A DNA stretch of 64,000 nucleotides from Ruoffia halotolerans (GCF_014049385.1 NZ_JACAOA010000010.1:17116-81115); one strand, 5' to 3'. Positions 46,517-57,543 are shown, counted from the first letter of the stretch. The notes: generated from the sequence alone by a model not told the origin. A program made the numbers and translations.

Positions 46517-48487
46517 CTAAATCTCAATTCCCGGATGCTCTTCCATGAAAGCCTCAAGTTCAATACTTGCCTCTTCCCAAGTTTCCAGCGCATTGGTTTG
46601 GCGCTCGTTGGCTTGAATCAATTTTTTATTCAAATCAGCTAACTCAGGTTGGTCATTGGCTTCATTCGCCGTAATCATGTCCGCTTCAAGCTTTGTGATC
46701 AAGGCATCCATGGCTTCACTTTCTGCCATTGCCTCATCGACTTTAGTTTGAAGTTTCCGCAAGTCCTTTTTCAAAGCTTTTGTTTCTTCATAAGTGAACT
46801 GGTTTTGAGACATTTCCTTAGTAGGAGTGGGCTCGACCTGACTATCCTGCTCACGTAAAGCTTCGATTTCCTCTAACTCACGTTTTTTCTCAATATAGTA
46901 ATCATAATCACCTAAATAAAGCGACGCGCCCTCAGGTGATATTTCCAAAATATTGGTCGCAGTGCGGTTAATAAAATAACGGTCGTGCGACACGAACAGT
47001 AGTGTGCCGTCGTAATCAATGAGCGCCTCTTCCAGAACTTCCTTACTATCAATGTCTAAGTGGTTGGTCGGCTCATCTAATAACAAAGTATTGTCATGAT
47101 CGGTCGCCAGCAGTGCCAAGCTCAGCCGGGCCTTTTCGCCACCACTCAGCATCGACACTTTCTTCTCAACCGTCTCGCCACTAAACAAGAAACTCCCTAA
47201 AATCGAACGCACTTTCCATTCGTCGGTTGTATCGTGCGCTTGCCACAGTGTCTCCAACACAGTTAGATTTCCATCCAACTGATTTACATTTTGGTCATAG
47301 TAACCAATGTCGACATTACTTCCGAAAATAACTTCCCCAGAAAGCGCAGGGATTTGTTGTAAAATAGTCTTCAAGAAAGTCGTCTTTCCGACCCCATTCG
47401 GCCCCACAATCGCAATCGCATCTTGGCGACGCAAGTCCATATTTATAGTTTTAGCAATCGGCTCTTCATAACCAATCGTCAAGTCGCGCGTTTCAATCAC
47501 ACGGTTTCCGCTGTCGCGACTCGCACTGAACTCAATTCGCGGTGCTTTCGCATCTTGCTTCGGTTTTTCGATACGATCCATTTTTTCTAATTTTTTCCGA
47601 CGACTTTGCGCACGTTTCGTCGTAGACGCTCGGACTATATTTTTTGCAACAAAGTCTTCCAATTTCTCAATCTCAATTTGTTGCTTCTGGTATTCTTTCC
47701 ACTCTTGTTCCATGCGCAGTGCTTTCTCTTTTAAATAAAAATCGTAATTCCCTTTATACGTATGCAACGTATTGTTACGCAACTCGATGACTTGATTGGC
47801 CACCCGATTTAAAAAGTAGCGGTCATGCGACACAATCAACAGCGCACCCCGGTAACCACGCAAGTAGCCCTCCAGCCAGTTGAGTGTTTGCATATCCAAG
47901 TGGTTAGTCGGCTCATCCAAGATCAAAAGATCATAAGACATTAGCAAAATACGTGCCAAAGCGAGTCTAGTTTTTTGCCCACCCGATAGCGATTGGACAG
48001 GGCGGTCGTAATCTTCCTCATAAAATTGAAAGCCATGTAAGACCGTCCGAATTTCCGACTCAACCCCATAGGCGTTCGATTCTGCCAACTGTTGTTGAAT
48101 CTGATCATAGGCACTTAAGGCATTTTGATATTCCTTGGATTCCCAATCCTCACTCAACTCAGCCACTCGCTCAGCAGCCACCTCCGCCTTTTCGCGCAAG
48201 GCCAAGGTATCCGAGAAGACATGTAACATCTCCTCCCAAATCGAGCGGTCTGAATCAATCGATACATGTTGCTCTAAATAACCCACCCGCAAATCGCGCG
48301 AGCGTGTAATTTCCCCTGCAGAAATCGGTTCTGTTTTCATAATTTGACTTATTAATGTTGATTTTCCCGCACCATTTCGCCCAACAAGAGCAATGCGGTC
48401 ATTCGTTTGGATATTAAATGAAACGTTCTCATACAGCGTCACATCAGCAAAGCGACGCGCAACGTCATTAGCTTGTAGTAAAATCAT
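46517..48487 (-). CDS. ABC-F family ATPase (YdiF/Uup-like)
   Basis: About 656 residues, two ABC domains and no membrane part. Domain 1: Walker A GRNGAGKSTL, signature LSGGQKTRLALARIL, Walker B LLILDEPTNHLD. A charged linker (about 240-320) contains the P-site tRNA-interaction motif. Domain 2: GPNGVGKTT, LSGGEKARLSLALL, LLDEPTNHLD. A coiled-coil tail follows (ALKKDLRKLQTKVDEAMAES). ABC-F proteins bind the ribosome E-site to regulate translation or protect it from antibiotics; the sequence fits the housekeeping YdiF group. The ATG at 48485-48487 follows AAGGAG; the longer frame lacks a ribosome site. Confidence 0.92.
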   Translation of the reverse strand: MILLQANDVARRFADVTLYENVSFNIQTNDRIALVGRNGAGKSTLISQIMKTEPISAGEITRSRDLRVGYLEQHVSIDSDRSIWEEMLHVFSDTLALREKAEVAAERVAELSEDWESKEYQNALSAYDQIQQQLAESNAYGVESEIRTVLHGFQFYEEDYDRPVQSLSGGQKTRLALARILLMSYDLLILDEPTNHLDMQTLNWLEGYLRGYRGALLIVSHDRYFLNRVANQVIELRNNTLHTYKGNYDFYLKEKALRMEQEWKEYQKQQIEIEKLEDFVAKNIVRASTTKRAQSRRKKLEKMDRIEKPKQDAKAPRIEFSASRDSGNRVIETRDLTIGYEEPIAKTINMDLRRQDAIAIVGPNGVGKTTFLKTILQQIPALSGEVIFGSNVDIGYYDQNVNQLDGNLTVLETLWQAHDTTDEWKVRSILGSFLFSGETVEKKVSMLSGGEKARLSLALLATDHDNTLLLDEPTNHLDIDSKEVLEEALIDYDGTLLFVSHDRYFINRTATNILEISPEGASLYLGDYDYYIEKKRELEEIEALREQDSQVEPTPTKEMSQNQFTYEETKALKKDLRKLQTKVDEAMAESEAMDALITKLEADMITANEANDQPELADLNKKLIQANERQTNALETWEEASIELEAFMEEHPGIEI

Positions 48488-48552
48488 TCGATGACTCCTT
48501 CTATTTGAACTCTTAGTTATTATAGCCCACACACACCTATTTCACAAAATAT

Positions 48553-48598
48553 AAAATAATAAAATGGAAACTGCCCTAAATTACGTATCTATATATAG
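48553..48598 (+). promoter_or_regulatory. Conserved NERD promoter block, copy 2
   Basis: AAATGGAAA (48562-48570), then TTACGTATCTATATATAG (48581-48598). The same block as upstream of the other two NERD genes, while the rest of the upstream DNA has diverged. Confidence 0.6.
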
Positions 48599-48623
48599 AA
48601 GGAATTTTAAGGAGTGATATAAA

Positions 48624-49595
48624 ATGAAAAAATCAATCGAGTTAGCTTATTTTGAAATTATGTCTCAAAGATACGAATTAACCGGCGAGAACCAAAGACA
48701 CTTAGAAAAGATGCAAAGCGGGTATCAAGGCGAAGTTCAATTTGAGAAAATAGTGAGCGAAGTCTTGCCGAACAAAATGCTACTACTGACCGATCTAGCC
48801 TTTGAAATGCGTTACGGCGAAACCCAAATTGACGCACTACTTATTTCAAATAACGCAATTCGCATGTTTGAAGTGAAAAATTTATTAAGCCAATATCAGT
48901 ACCACGACGGCGTTTGGACCACTAATGGGTGGAAGTTATCCAGAGACTACTTTACCCAAATGAAACGAGCGGGAGAAATTCTTGAAGCACTTTTAGATGA
49001 AATGGGCATTCGGACTGAAGTCGAAACAAAATTAGTTTTCATTCAAGAAGAAGACACCGTCCAAATCTCAGATTCACGCACCGAAGGCTTGTATTTAAAG
49101 CGGTGGCAAATCAAGAAGTATTTTAAAGAATTGGAAAAAGAAACCTACGGAGCAAAATGGCGCCCCGAAGAAGTGGCGGTAAAATTAATGAAGCGAGCGA
49201 GCCGCCGGAAATTCCCAAAAGTGCGCCCAGTAGATGTTGACAAAACGCAGATCTACCGAGGAATTGTGTGCTGCGGGTGCGGTGGTCACAAGATCGATGT
49301 TGGAACCGAAAGATATCACGTCGTCTGCCGGTCATGTGGCTACCGCGAGTCAAAAGAAAAAGCAGTGTTGCGAACCCTATGCGACTTAGCAATCCTAGAC
49401 TATGACCAGCCGCTGACTCGAAGAACCCTAAACTATTACCAAGATACGAAAGGCATTCATAATACAATCCGACACGTCCTAAAGAAATATTTCAAAGTAC
49501 ATAGCCGCGGCCGGACCGCTGACTATATTAACCCAATGAAGCGGATGGAAGACGCATTTGATGATCTAAAATTCCGATTCCGGGATATTCCGTGA
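48624..49595 (+). CDS. NERD-domain nuclease-related protein with zinc ribbon (paralogue 2)
   Basis: 323 residues, alignable end to end with the gene at 40633. The nuclease-like residues keep identical numbering: D70 in TQIDALLI, E83 and K85 in MFEVKNLL. The zinc ribbon is CCGCGGHK and CRSCGYRE; the C-terminal segment SRGRTADYINPMKRMEDAF is shared. ATG follows TAAGGAG. Before insertion of the IS3-family element two bases after its stop, the 41-bp hairpin array K would have begun only about 17 bp downstream. Nuclease activity is a family-level suggestion. Confidence 0.82.
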   Translation: MKKSIELAYFEIMSQRYELTGENQRHLEKMQSGYQGEVQFEKIVSEVLPNKMLLLTDLAFEMRYGETQIDALLISNNAIRMFEVKNLLSQYQYHDGVWTTNGWKLSRDYFTQMKRAGEILEALLDEMGIRTEVETKLVFIQEEDTVQISDSRTEGLYLKRWQIKKYFKELEKETYGAKWRPEEVAVKLMKRASRRKFPKVRPVDVDKTQIYRGIVCCGCGGHKIDVGTERYHVVCRSCGYRESKEKAVLRTLCDLAILDYDQPLTRRTLNYYQDTKGIHNTIRHVLKKYFKVHSRGRTADYINPMKRMEDAFDDLKFRFRDIP

Positions 49596-49642
49596 ACTGG
49601 TCCTATAGTCAAGGACAATTTGAGACATATTTTGAGTGCATT

Positions 49643-50593
49643 TCACTCTTCAATTTCAATCGTTCTGATGTGCGGTAATGCAGGTGTTGAATAAATATCT
49701 GCTAAAGGATAGACATTGGTAGTACAAAACTGATAATATTGAATAGGGCTTAGCTTCGCTAAGTTCCATTGGTAACGCTCATTGTTGTAGTAATCCATAT
49801 ACTCTTCAATGAGCTTTTTTACATCCTCATAATCTTCACACGAAGCGAGATCAATCTCGTCTTTCATATGTCCATAAAAAGATTCCTGAGGGGCATTGTC
49901 CCAACAATTGCCACGTCGGGACATCGAGTGAATTAACCCATTATTCTCCACAAGGTACTGAAATTTCACACTGGTAAAGTGACTCCCTTGATCTGAATGA
50001 ATCAGGGTTTGCGTCGCTAAACTCACCGGATGCTGGGCGATAAGTTGTCGTATCATCTTCAAAACAAACGCAATATGAAGCGTCGGGCTGAGTTCATAGG
50101 ACAGAATTTCGTTCGTAAAGGCATCTTTAACCGTCGCTAAATACGCCCACTTCTGCCTGCCATACGGCAAATAAGTAATATCCGTCAACAGCACGGAACG
50201 CGGTCCGTAAGCTCTAAACTCACGTTTAACATAGTTGGGTTTGACATGTTCAGCCTGATACTCCGCAGATACTTGGCGTTGAAAACGGGGCTTTCGAATC
50301 GGACACACCAAATTGAATTTCTTCATCAATCGACGAATCTTACTGCGACACATCGGTGTGCGATTGTGAGCTAAATACATCAATATTTGGCGTTGTCCTT
50401 TGGGCTTTTGCCGGTAATTAAATGCCTCCAGGACTAACGAAAAATCCCTTTGATCTTCACGTTCTCGCTTTTCAATATTTACCTGAGTCATCTTCTTCCA
50501 TCGATAGTAGCCGCTTTTTGATACATCACACTGCTGACAAAGCGCTTCGATGGTCATAGTATTCTCCGGCGCTTCGTAGGTTTCTTGAATCAC
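49643..50593 (-). CDS. IS3-family transposase OrfB (DDE integrase domain)
   Basis: A 316-residue product: HTH_21 region (GQRQILMYLAHNRTPMCRSK), then an rve integrase core with the DDE residues in LLTDITYLPYG, LIHSDQGSHFTS and DNAPQESFYGHMKDE. Its GTG start overlaps the orfA stop (GTGA). The same frame is open upstream to an A9 run in orfA, so an OrfAB fusion by -1 frameshifting at that run is the likely active transposase. Confidence 0.93.
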   Translation of the reverse strand: MIQETYEAPENTMTIEALCQQCDVSKSGYYRWKKMTQVNIEKREREDQRDFSLVLEAFNYRQKPKGQRQILMYLAHNRTPMCRSKIRRLMKKFNLVCPIRKPRFQRQVSAEYQAEHVKPNYVKREFRAYGPRSVLLTDITYLPYGRQKWAYLATVKDAFTNEILSYELSPTLHIAFVLKMIRQLIAQHPVSLATQTLIHSDQGSHFTSVKFQYLVENNGLIHSMSRRGNCWDNAPQESFYGHMKDEIDLASCEDYEDVKKLIEEYMDYYNNERYQWNLAKLSPIQYYQFCTTNVYPLADIYSTPALPHIRTIEIEE

Positions 50594-50985
50594 TTTAAAG
50601 TAGAATCGTTTGACTTCTCTTTCGGATACATCCCCAAGTCGATAAGCCTCTTTTTTTTTAAGAATTTGTTCTCAAATTTGAGCTTTTCATTTTCTTTTTT
50701 TAAGTCAACGTATGAGAGGGATAACGCAATCATGTCACCCTCTTCGTTTAGTTTTGGTTGATAGTGTTTCATCTTCTGTGTAAAAACTCGAATCGCATTA
50801 TCACCCACAATCAGCGGATCAATCCCTAGCGATCTAAAAATCTCCTTCGGTTGATGACCTTGCTTCGTCAATAGATAAAACTCCTGTTTAAATACATCTC
50901 CATAAAGCACTGACCTCTCGCTGACACTATCAATATACGGTGAAGTACTTAAAATTTGAACTTCTTCTGGACTATATTTTCCCAT
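50590..50985 (-). CDS. IS3-family OrfA (helix-turn-helix protein)
   Basis: 131 residues with an N-terminal HTH region and a leucine-zipper-like coiled coil (DLKKENEKLKFENKFLKKK) typical of IS150-group OrfA. The sequence TTA AAA AAA AAG on the coding strand (T9 at 50651-50659 on the plus strand) is a slippery site: slipping back by one base leads to KEAYRLGDVSEREVKRFYFK, which continues into OrfB. Without slippage it ends at TGA next to the OrfB start. Confidence 0.88.
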   Translation of the reverse strand: MGKYSPEEVQILSTSPYIDSVSERSVLYGDVFKQEFYLLTKQGHQPKEIFRSLGIDPLIVGDNAIRVFTQKMKHYQPKLNEEGDMIALSLSYVDLKKENEKLKFENKFLKKKRLIDLGMYPKEKSNDSTLK

Positions 50986-51170
50986 GTTGATTCACCTTTC
51001 TACTTTTATTCATTCCACTAAAAATATCCACTCATGACGGATTGTCTACAAAATAATTAGCTTTCTACGACTCTGTCTACGATTATTATGACAGAAATAA
51101 CCTGAGTCCACGAATAAAACGGGCATGTCTCTGATTGTCCACGTCCATAGGACCATTATACCGTGATAAA

Positions 51171-51365
51171 CGAGCACTCGAAAAAAATTCGAGTGCTCGA
51201 TTTCGGCTAAACAAGCACTCGAAATGAATTCGAGTGCTCGATTCGGGCTAAACGATCATTCAAAAATAATTCGAGTGCTCGATTCGGACTAAACGATCAT
51301 TCGAAAATAATTCGAGTGCTCGATTCGGACTAAACAATCATTCGAAAAAAATTCGAGTGCTCGTT
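51171..51365. repeat. Hairpin array K (41-bp class), 5 units
   Basis: TTCGAGTGCTC recurs at 51188, 51229, 51270, 51311 and 51352, steps of exactly 41 bp. Units 1 and 2 are perfect hairpins (AGCACTCGAA to TTCGAGTGCT); in units 3-5 the left arm has drifted to GATCATTC. Spacer CGATTCGGRCTAAAC is conserved. Sequence is unrelated to the 42-bp family but the layout is the same. The arms AGCACTC/GAGTGCT also equal the inner part of CIRCE, with 11 instead of 9 bases between them. Confidence 0.9.
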
Positions 51366-51539
51366 TCCGACAAAAATCACCAATTTTCACAAACAACCAC
51401 CACTATATTCGAATTAATTTAGATTTTGCACAATAATTCACATAAAAAGCTTTATTCTCACTATAAAATATATTAGAATATAAAAGTTAGCTAAATAGAT
51501 TCAGAATTCACAATAAATTTAAACCCTCGAAGGTTACAT

Positions 51540-51570
51540 TTGGACAAAATTTGTGAATGGGTGCTATAAT
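51540..51570 (+). promoter_or_regulatory. rex promoter
   Basis: Extended -10 TGCTATAAT (51562-51570), with TTGGAC at 51540-51545 as a wide-spaced -35. TTTGTGAAT between them is a half-site of the Rex operator, so weak autoregulation is possible. The rest of 51366-51619 is AT-rich and shows nothing else firm. Confidence 0.55.
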
Positions 51571-51619
51571 GAGCATGACTTAAAAATTAGATATAGATAA
51601 ACCTAGGAGGAGGCAATTT

Positions 51620-52282
51620 ATGGCAAAAGAAATACCAAAAGCGACTGCCTTGAGATTACCCATCTATCATAGGTATTTACGATTCTTGCAACATGCAGGG
51701 AAAAAGCGCATTTCTTCAACGGAATTAAGTGAAGCTGTGAAAGTAGATAGTGCGACTATTCGTCGTGACTTTTCGTATTTTGGGGCGTTGGGGAAACGTG
51801 GTTACGGTTACGATGTAGATCACTTATTAGACTTTTTCTCGCGTATTTTGAATCAAGATCGCTTAACGTCGGTTGGGCTGGTTGGTGTAGGTAATTTGGG
51901 GAATGCACTGATTAACTACAATTTCCGGAAGAATAGCAATATTCGAATTGGAGCCGCGTTTGATGTAAATACTGACATAATTGGAACAATTCAACGTGGT
52001 GTTCCAGTTTATCCAATGGATGAGATGGAAGAGCAAATCGAACAACAACAAATTGAAATTATTATCTTGGCAGTGCCACAAGATGTGGCTGGTGAAATTG
52101 TTGATCGGATTATTACAGCAGGTGTGAAAGGTATTATGAACTTTACACCGTTACGATTTGAAGTGCCGAAGAATGTGCGCGTACAAAATGTAGACTTAAC
52201 AAATGAGTTGCAGACGCTGATTTACTTCATAGATAGTAATATGGATGATGCAGAGGACTTCTCTGATTTTGAAAAAAAATAA
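51620..52282 (+). CDS. rex: Redox-sensing transcriptional repressor Rex
   Basis: A 220-residue NADH/NAD+-responsive repressor of fermentative and respiratory genes. N-terminal winged helix ([36 protein letters not shown]), a linker [10 protein letters not shown], then a Rossmann domain with [12 protein letters not shown] (about 93-104) and [12 protein letters not shown]; the C-terminal domain-swap helix region [12 protein letters not shown] is present. ATG follows TAGGAGGAGG. It lies just upstream of groESL, an arrangement common in Firmicutes. Confidence 0.96.
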   Translation: MAKEIPKATALRLPIYHRYLRFLQHAGKKRISSTELSEAVKVDSATIRRDFSYFGALGKRGYGYDVDHLLDFFSRILNQDRLTSVGLVGVGNLGNALINYNFRKNSNIRIGAAFDVNTDIIGTIQRGVPVYPMDEMEEQIEQQQIEIIILAVPQDVAGEIVDRIITAGVKGIMNFTPLRFEVPKNVRVQNVDLTNELQTLIYFIDSNMDDAEDFSDFEKK

Positions 52283-52286
52283 TTGT

Positions 52287-52316
52287 AAAGCATGCCAAAA
52301 GGTGTGCTTTTTTTTT
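52287..52316 (+). terminator. Terminator of rex
   Basis: AAAGCA-CC pairs with GG-TGCTTT around AAAA with a small internal loop, followed by a long T-run. Confidence 0.8.
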
Positions 52317-52337
52317 CGAAAAAAATAAGTCTATGAC

Positions 52338-52704
<367 letters not shown>

Positions 52705-52716
52705 TATCGAATTTAA

Positions 52717-54360
<1,644 letters not shown>

Positions 54361-54400
54361 GCTGTAGCTTAATATGTAAAATAAGATAAAATTAAATAGC

Positions 54401-54447
54401 CTCCCGGCTTACTTTATCAGAGTGATGAAGTAGGTCGGGAGTTTTTT
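54401..54447 (+). terminator. Terminator of groESL
   Basis: CTCCCG (54401-54406) pairs with CGGGAG (54436-54441), with inner ACTT/AAGT pairing, then TTTTTT. Confidence 0.85.
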
Positions 54448-54473
54448 GAGTTTTCAGTGAGCTTTCTTGAAAA

Positions 54474-54680
54474 TGCGGGGCGTCGTGATCCGACTCGACG
54501 TACCGCAAATGAAAATACGGAGTGTCGTTTCACCACACGACGCCCCGCAACTGAATTTCCATAGCGTCGTGATCCGACTCGACGTACCGCAAATGAAAAT
54601 ACGGAGTGTCGTTTCACCATACGACGCCCCGCAACCAAATTTCCGTAGCGTCGTGATCCGACTCGACACCCCGCAAACCA
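54474..54680. repeat. Hairpin array H (42-bp family), 5 units in an 84-bp higher order
   Basis: Cores at 54480, 54522, 54564, 54606 and 54648 (42-bp steps). Units 1, 3 and 5 are alike (GTGATCCGACTCGAC), and units 2 and 4 are alike (GTGTCGTTTCACCA, ACGACGCCCCGCAA), so a two-unit, 84-bp block has been duplicated with very few changes. It starts 27 bp after the groESL terminator. Confidence 0.9.
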
Positions 54681-54689
54681 AAATCCACA

Positions 54690-54730
54690 CAAAAAACCGC
54701 CGACCCAGGAAAATTCCCAAGTCAGCGGTT
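54690..54730 (-). terminator. Terminator of the lipoprotein gene
   Basis: Minus strand: AACCGC-GAC-TGGG pairs with CCTGGGTC-GCGGTT, then TTTT. It lies directly between the gene and array H. Confidence 0.75.
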
Positions 54731-54742
54731 CTTACCCAAACT

Positions 54743-55396
54743 CTATTCACTTTCATCATTACCAAACACATCGCTGCGATTACTATTATTACTGAAATCG
54801 TAATTATAATAATCATTACTTGGAGTTTCTTCTTCTGGTAGATAACCTTCATCAATGGGCTCTTCATAAGAAGATTCCTCAGATGAAGAATCTGGTTCCT
54901 CGTAAGACGGCTCTTCGTAAACAGGCTCTTCATATACCGGTTCTTCGTAAACAGGCTCCTCATACACAGATTCTTGTGCAGAGTCTATCGCTTTTTGCAC
55001 TGCAGTAGCGAATAAGTTAAAGTCGCTGACACCATCGTAAGTTGGCAGTCCGTATTCAATCGCCAAGTTATTCCAGTAAATTAACTCATCTTCTGTATAA
55101 TCTCGCTCTTCTTCTGCCACTTCAATGGGCAAGTAAACCATTAATTCAGGATCTGGCACAAAGATTGCCATACCAAGTTGTACCTCATCTTCCAAATCTT
55201 CTTCTACTTCAGAAACTTTTTCAGTCTCAACTGCTGATTCAGAATCTGTTTGTATTTCTACTTCTTCATTATCATTTCCATCTTGGATGGGTTCGTGTAC
55301 GTAGCCCTCAGTTCTCCCAGCTGGTGGTTCTGAGTCCAAGTACCCACACCCGCCTAGTATAAATAAAGAACTAAATAAGATTAATTTTTTCAACAT
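54743..55396 (-). CDS. Lipoprotein with EEPVY repeats
   Basis: 217 residues. Signal peptide LKKLILFSSLFILGGCGYLD with an excellent lipobox (LGGC), so it is predicted to be lipid-anchored at the outer membrane face. An acidic low-complexity stretch, a conserved-looking segment (FVPDPELMVYLPIEVAEEER, DYTEDELIYWNNLAIEYGLP), then tandem YEEPV pentapeptides (about 160-195) and an Asn/Ser-rich tail. The start is the ATG at 55394-55396 behind AGGGGGAAG. The repeats suggest a cell-wall-spanning spacer. No function assigned. Confidence 0.75.
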   Translation of the reverse strand: MLKKLILFSSLFILGGCGYLDSEPPAGRTEGYVHEPIQDGNDNEEVEIQTDSESAVETEKVSEVEEDLEDEVQLGMAIFVPDPELMVYLPIEVAEEERDYTEDELIYWNNLAIEYGLPTYDGVSDFNLFATAVQKAIDSAQESVYEEPVYEEPVYEEPVYEEPSYEEPDSSSEESSYEEPIDEGYLPEEETPSNDYYNYDFSNNSNRSDVFGNDESE

Positions 55397-55591
55397 TCTT
55401 CCCCCTATGGTCAGACCATATTCATTTATTAATATATCTAATGTACAGTTATCGGTAATAAAAAGCAATATCCACTTGAAAATATCATATTCTCTTCACA
55501 TTTGTGTTACATTTCATCCATATAAAATATTTTTATAAAAGCGAATCCATATGCTATAATAAAAGAAAATAAAGAGCGAAGGAGTGTTAAC

Positions 55592-56038
55592 ATGGAAGTA
55601 AATGATATTATGCAAATTCTGGAAAAAGATATGAAAGTTGCTGTCTTTGCAACGGTGGATGAGAACGGAAAACCGCATGCGAGACATGCCCATATCGGCG
55701 TTGCTAACGAGCAGGGCGTCTTTTTCATGACCAGTCCCACGACGGATTTTTATAAACAACTTAAGCACAATCCAAATATCGCTATTACCACAATGTCTGA
55801 AGAAGGCTATCTCGTTCAAGTGATCCGAATCGAGGGGAAAGTGCGCCAAGTTGGGAAAGACCGCCTTCAGGAACTACTTGCGAACAATCCTTATGTTGAT
55901 CAAGTTTATCCTGATGATAGTCTTCATCAAAGTATGCAAGTATTTCAATTATATAGCGGGGAAGGCTTTTACCATAGCATGTCTCAAGGGCACAAGTATG
56001 TCTTTTCAATTGGACATGAAGAAGAAACCGACGCATAA
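55592..56038 (+). CDS. Pyridoxamine 5'-phosphate oxidase-like (split-barrel, FMN-binding) protein
   Basis: 148 residues with the split-barrel fold: VAVFATVDENGKPHARHAHI, GVFFMTSPTTDFYKQLKHNP and IAITTMSEEGYLVQVIRIEG. Members bind flavin or F420 and reduce or sense various compounds; which applies here is unclear. ATG follows CGAAGGAG. A terminator overlaps its stop region, and the DUF1456 gene converges on it. Confidence 0.85.
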   Translation: MEVNDIMQILEKDMKVAVFATVDENGKPHARHAHIGVANEQGVFFMTSPTTDFYKQLKHNPNIAITTMSEEGYLVQVIRIEGKVRQVGKDRLQELLANNPYVDQVYPDDSLHQSMQVFQLYSGEGFYHSMSQGHKYVFSIGHEEETDA

Positions 56039-56053
56039 GGCGTCGGTTTTTTC
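56026..56053. terminator. Terminator at the stop of the split-barrel gene
   Basis: ACCGACGC (56027-56034) pairs with GCGTCGGT (56040-56047), followed by TTTTTC. The stem includes the last codons. Confidence 0.85.
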
Positions 56054-56054
56054 T

Positions 56055-56542
56055 CTAAGAGCGGTATTCAAAGGATAGGCCTTTGAGAAAATTACGGATA
56101 TATCGGTCGCCACAAGGTTTATAATTACGGTGGCCTTCTTTGCGTAGAGCAGCACTTAATTCGCTGTTAGAAATCTCAACCCCCGCCGTTGCTAAAATAT
56201 CTAAAATATCGTCAGTGGTTAGGGAGAGAGCAATCTTTACTTTTTTCAGTAAAATATTATTCGCATTCCAGGATTCAGTTCAAGTCTCGGCTCACCAGCG
56301 CCTTCTTTCTTACCGCGTTGGGAGATGATTAAGCCGTTTAAAAAGCGTTCTAACTCTTGATCAGTGAGTGTTTGGACGAATTGGTTTTCTTGAGTTGGAT
56401 CTTCTTTAGGTAATTTCTTCAATAATTGGACAACATCTTCTTGGGTAAGGGTAACTCCACCCATCGAAAAGATGGTGACCATATCGCTATCTTTAATATC
56501 TAACGCATAGCGCAAGCGTGTTAACCGATCGTTATTATTCAT
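56055..56542 (-). pseudogene. DUF1456 (YehS-like) gene with a frameshift
   Basis: The first frame (ATG at 56540-56542, ribosome site AAAGGTAGG) gives MNNNDRLTRLRYALDIKDSD to PRLELNPGM and then quickly reaches a stop. In another frame, from about 56265, the sequence continues exactly as the family expects: ANNILLKKVKIALSLTTDDI, VEISNSELSAALRKEGHRNY, KPCGDRYIRNFLKGLSFEYR, ending at 56055. The full gene would encode about 160 residues with the two DUF1456 repeats. One missing base (or two extra) near GGAATGCGAA breaks it. It could be a real loss, slippage or a sequencing error. Confidence 0.8.
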
Positions 56543-56636
56543 AATCTGCCTACCTTTCATTGTTTTACGATTATACCAAACTTGTAGCACTTTTTCTGCT
56601 ATACTACAAAGACAAGTTGAAAAAGAGGTGAGTTCA

Positions 56637-57530
56637 GTGAAGATACAAAAAAATAACCCCAACATGATTTACTATACAGCCAAAGAACCGACAGAATTGT
56701 TGAAATTCATGTTAGAACAATTAGCCCCCAAAAGTCGTAATGCGATCAAATCCATGCTGACACGCGGTCAATTCTTTATTGATGGAAAAGCAGTCACGCA
56801 GCACAATCATCCATTGAAAAAAGGCGATCAAGTCGGGATGCTATCGAATAAGAGCTTCAAAAAGATAGAGACGCTTGAAGGTCTACGGATTCTACATGAA
56901 GATGACGATATTATCGTGATTGATAAGGACGCCGGAATTTTGTCCGTGGCCGGCAAAGACCACGGTGAAGCGACGGCCTACCGACAATTAATGCACTATG
57001 TAAAAGCCGACAATCGCAACAATCGCATCTTCGTGGTGCACCGATTGGACCGTGACACATCCGGCGTGATGGTTTATGCCAAATCTGAAAGCATTAAAGA
57101 TAAGCTACAGGAGAACTGGCAGACGCTTGTCAAAGAACGTATATATACCGCACTTGTTGAAGGGTCAGTGCGTCGCGACAAAGGTCGGATTGAATCTTGG
57201 CTAACTGAAAGCAAAACGATGAAAGTATATTCGAGTCGCTACGATAACGGTGGTAAGCACGCGGTGACGCATTATACGAAGAAGCAGGGCAATGTAAATT
57301 ACAGTTTACTAGAAGTCCAACTCGAAACGGGGCGGAAGAATCAGATCCGCGTTCATATGGAAGAAATCGGCCATCCGGTGGCAGGGGACAAAAAGTATGG
57401 AGCTAAGACAAATCCTTTAAAACGCCTTGGTTTGCATGCGACAACCATTGCCTTTGAGCACCCGCGGACAGGGAAAGTGGTGAAGTTTTCGTCGCCTGCG
57501 CCTAAAGGGTTTCTGAAAGTTTCTAGATAA
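56637..57530 (+). CDS. RluA-family pseudouridine synthase
   Basis: About 297 residues. An N-terminal S4-like region (SRNAIKSMLTRGQFFIDGKA, LKKGDQV) precedes the catalytic domain, whose aspartate lies in the signature HRLDRDTSGVMVYAKS near residue 137; later motifs are YTALVEG and VQLETGRKNQIRVHM. It isomerises uridine in rRNA or tRNA. Start is GTG; I prefer 56637, well spaced after AGAGGTG, though GTG at 56628 is in frame. Confidence 0.9.
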   Translation: MKIQKNNPNMIYYTAKEPTELLKFMLEQLAPKSRNAIKSMLTRGQFFIDGKAVTQHNHPLKKGDQVGMLSNKSFKKIETLEGLRILHEDDDIIVIDKDAGILSVAGKDHGEATAYRQLMHYVKADNRNNRIFVVHRLDRDTSGVMVYAKSESIKDKLQENWQTLVKERIYTALVEGSVRRDKGRIESWLTESKTMKVYSSRYDNGGKHAVTHYTKKQGNVNYSLLEVQLETGRKNQIRVHMEEIGHPVAGDKKYGAKTNPLKRLGLHATTIAFEHPRTGKVVKFSSPAPKGFLKVSR

Positions 57531-57543
57531 GAGAGGGTTATGG

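Larger units (their letters stand above)
49598..51155 (-). mobile_element. IS3-family insertion sequence (IS150-like), 1558 bp
   Basis: Imperfect terminal inverted repeats: left TGGTCCTATAGTCAAGGACA, right (reverse complement) TGGTCCTATGGACGTGGACA, both followed by ATnnGAGACAT. It encodes OrfA and OrfB on the minus strand. No clear target-site duplication abuts the ends. Both genes and both ends are intact, so it may be active. It separates a NERD gene from array K. Confidence 0.92.

Noticed and set aside
49589..51166. CCGTGA as target-site duplication of the IS element
   Set aside because: It occurs on both sides (49590-49595 and 51161-51166) but at different distances from the terminal repeats, so it does not abut the ends. 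IS3-family duplications should be 3-5 bp and adjacent.
51380..51560. Full Rex operator upstream of rex
   Set aside because: Several TTCACA/TGTGAA half-sites exist, but none pair with the proper 6-8 bp spacing. Only a half-site at the promoter is noted.
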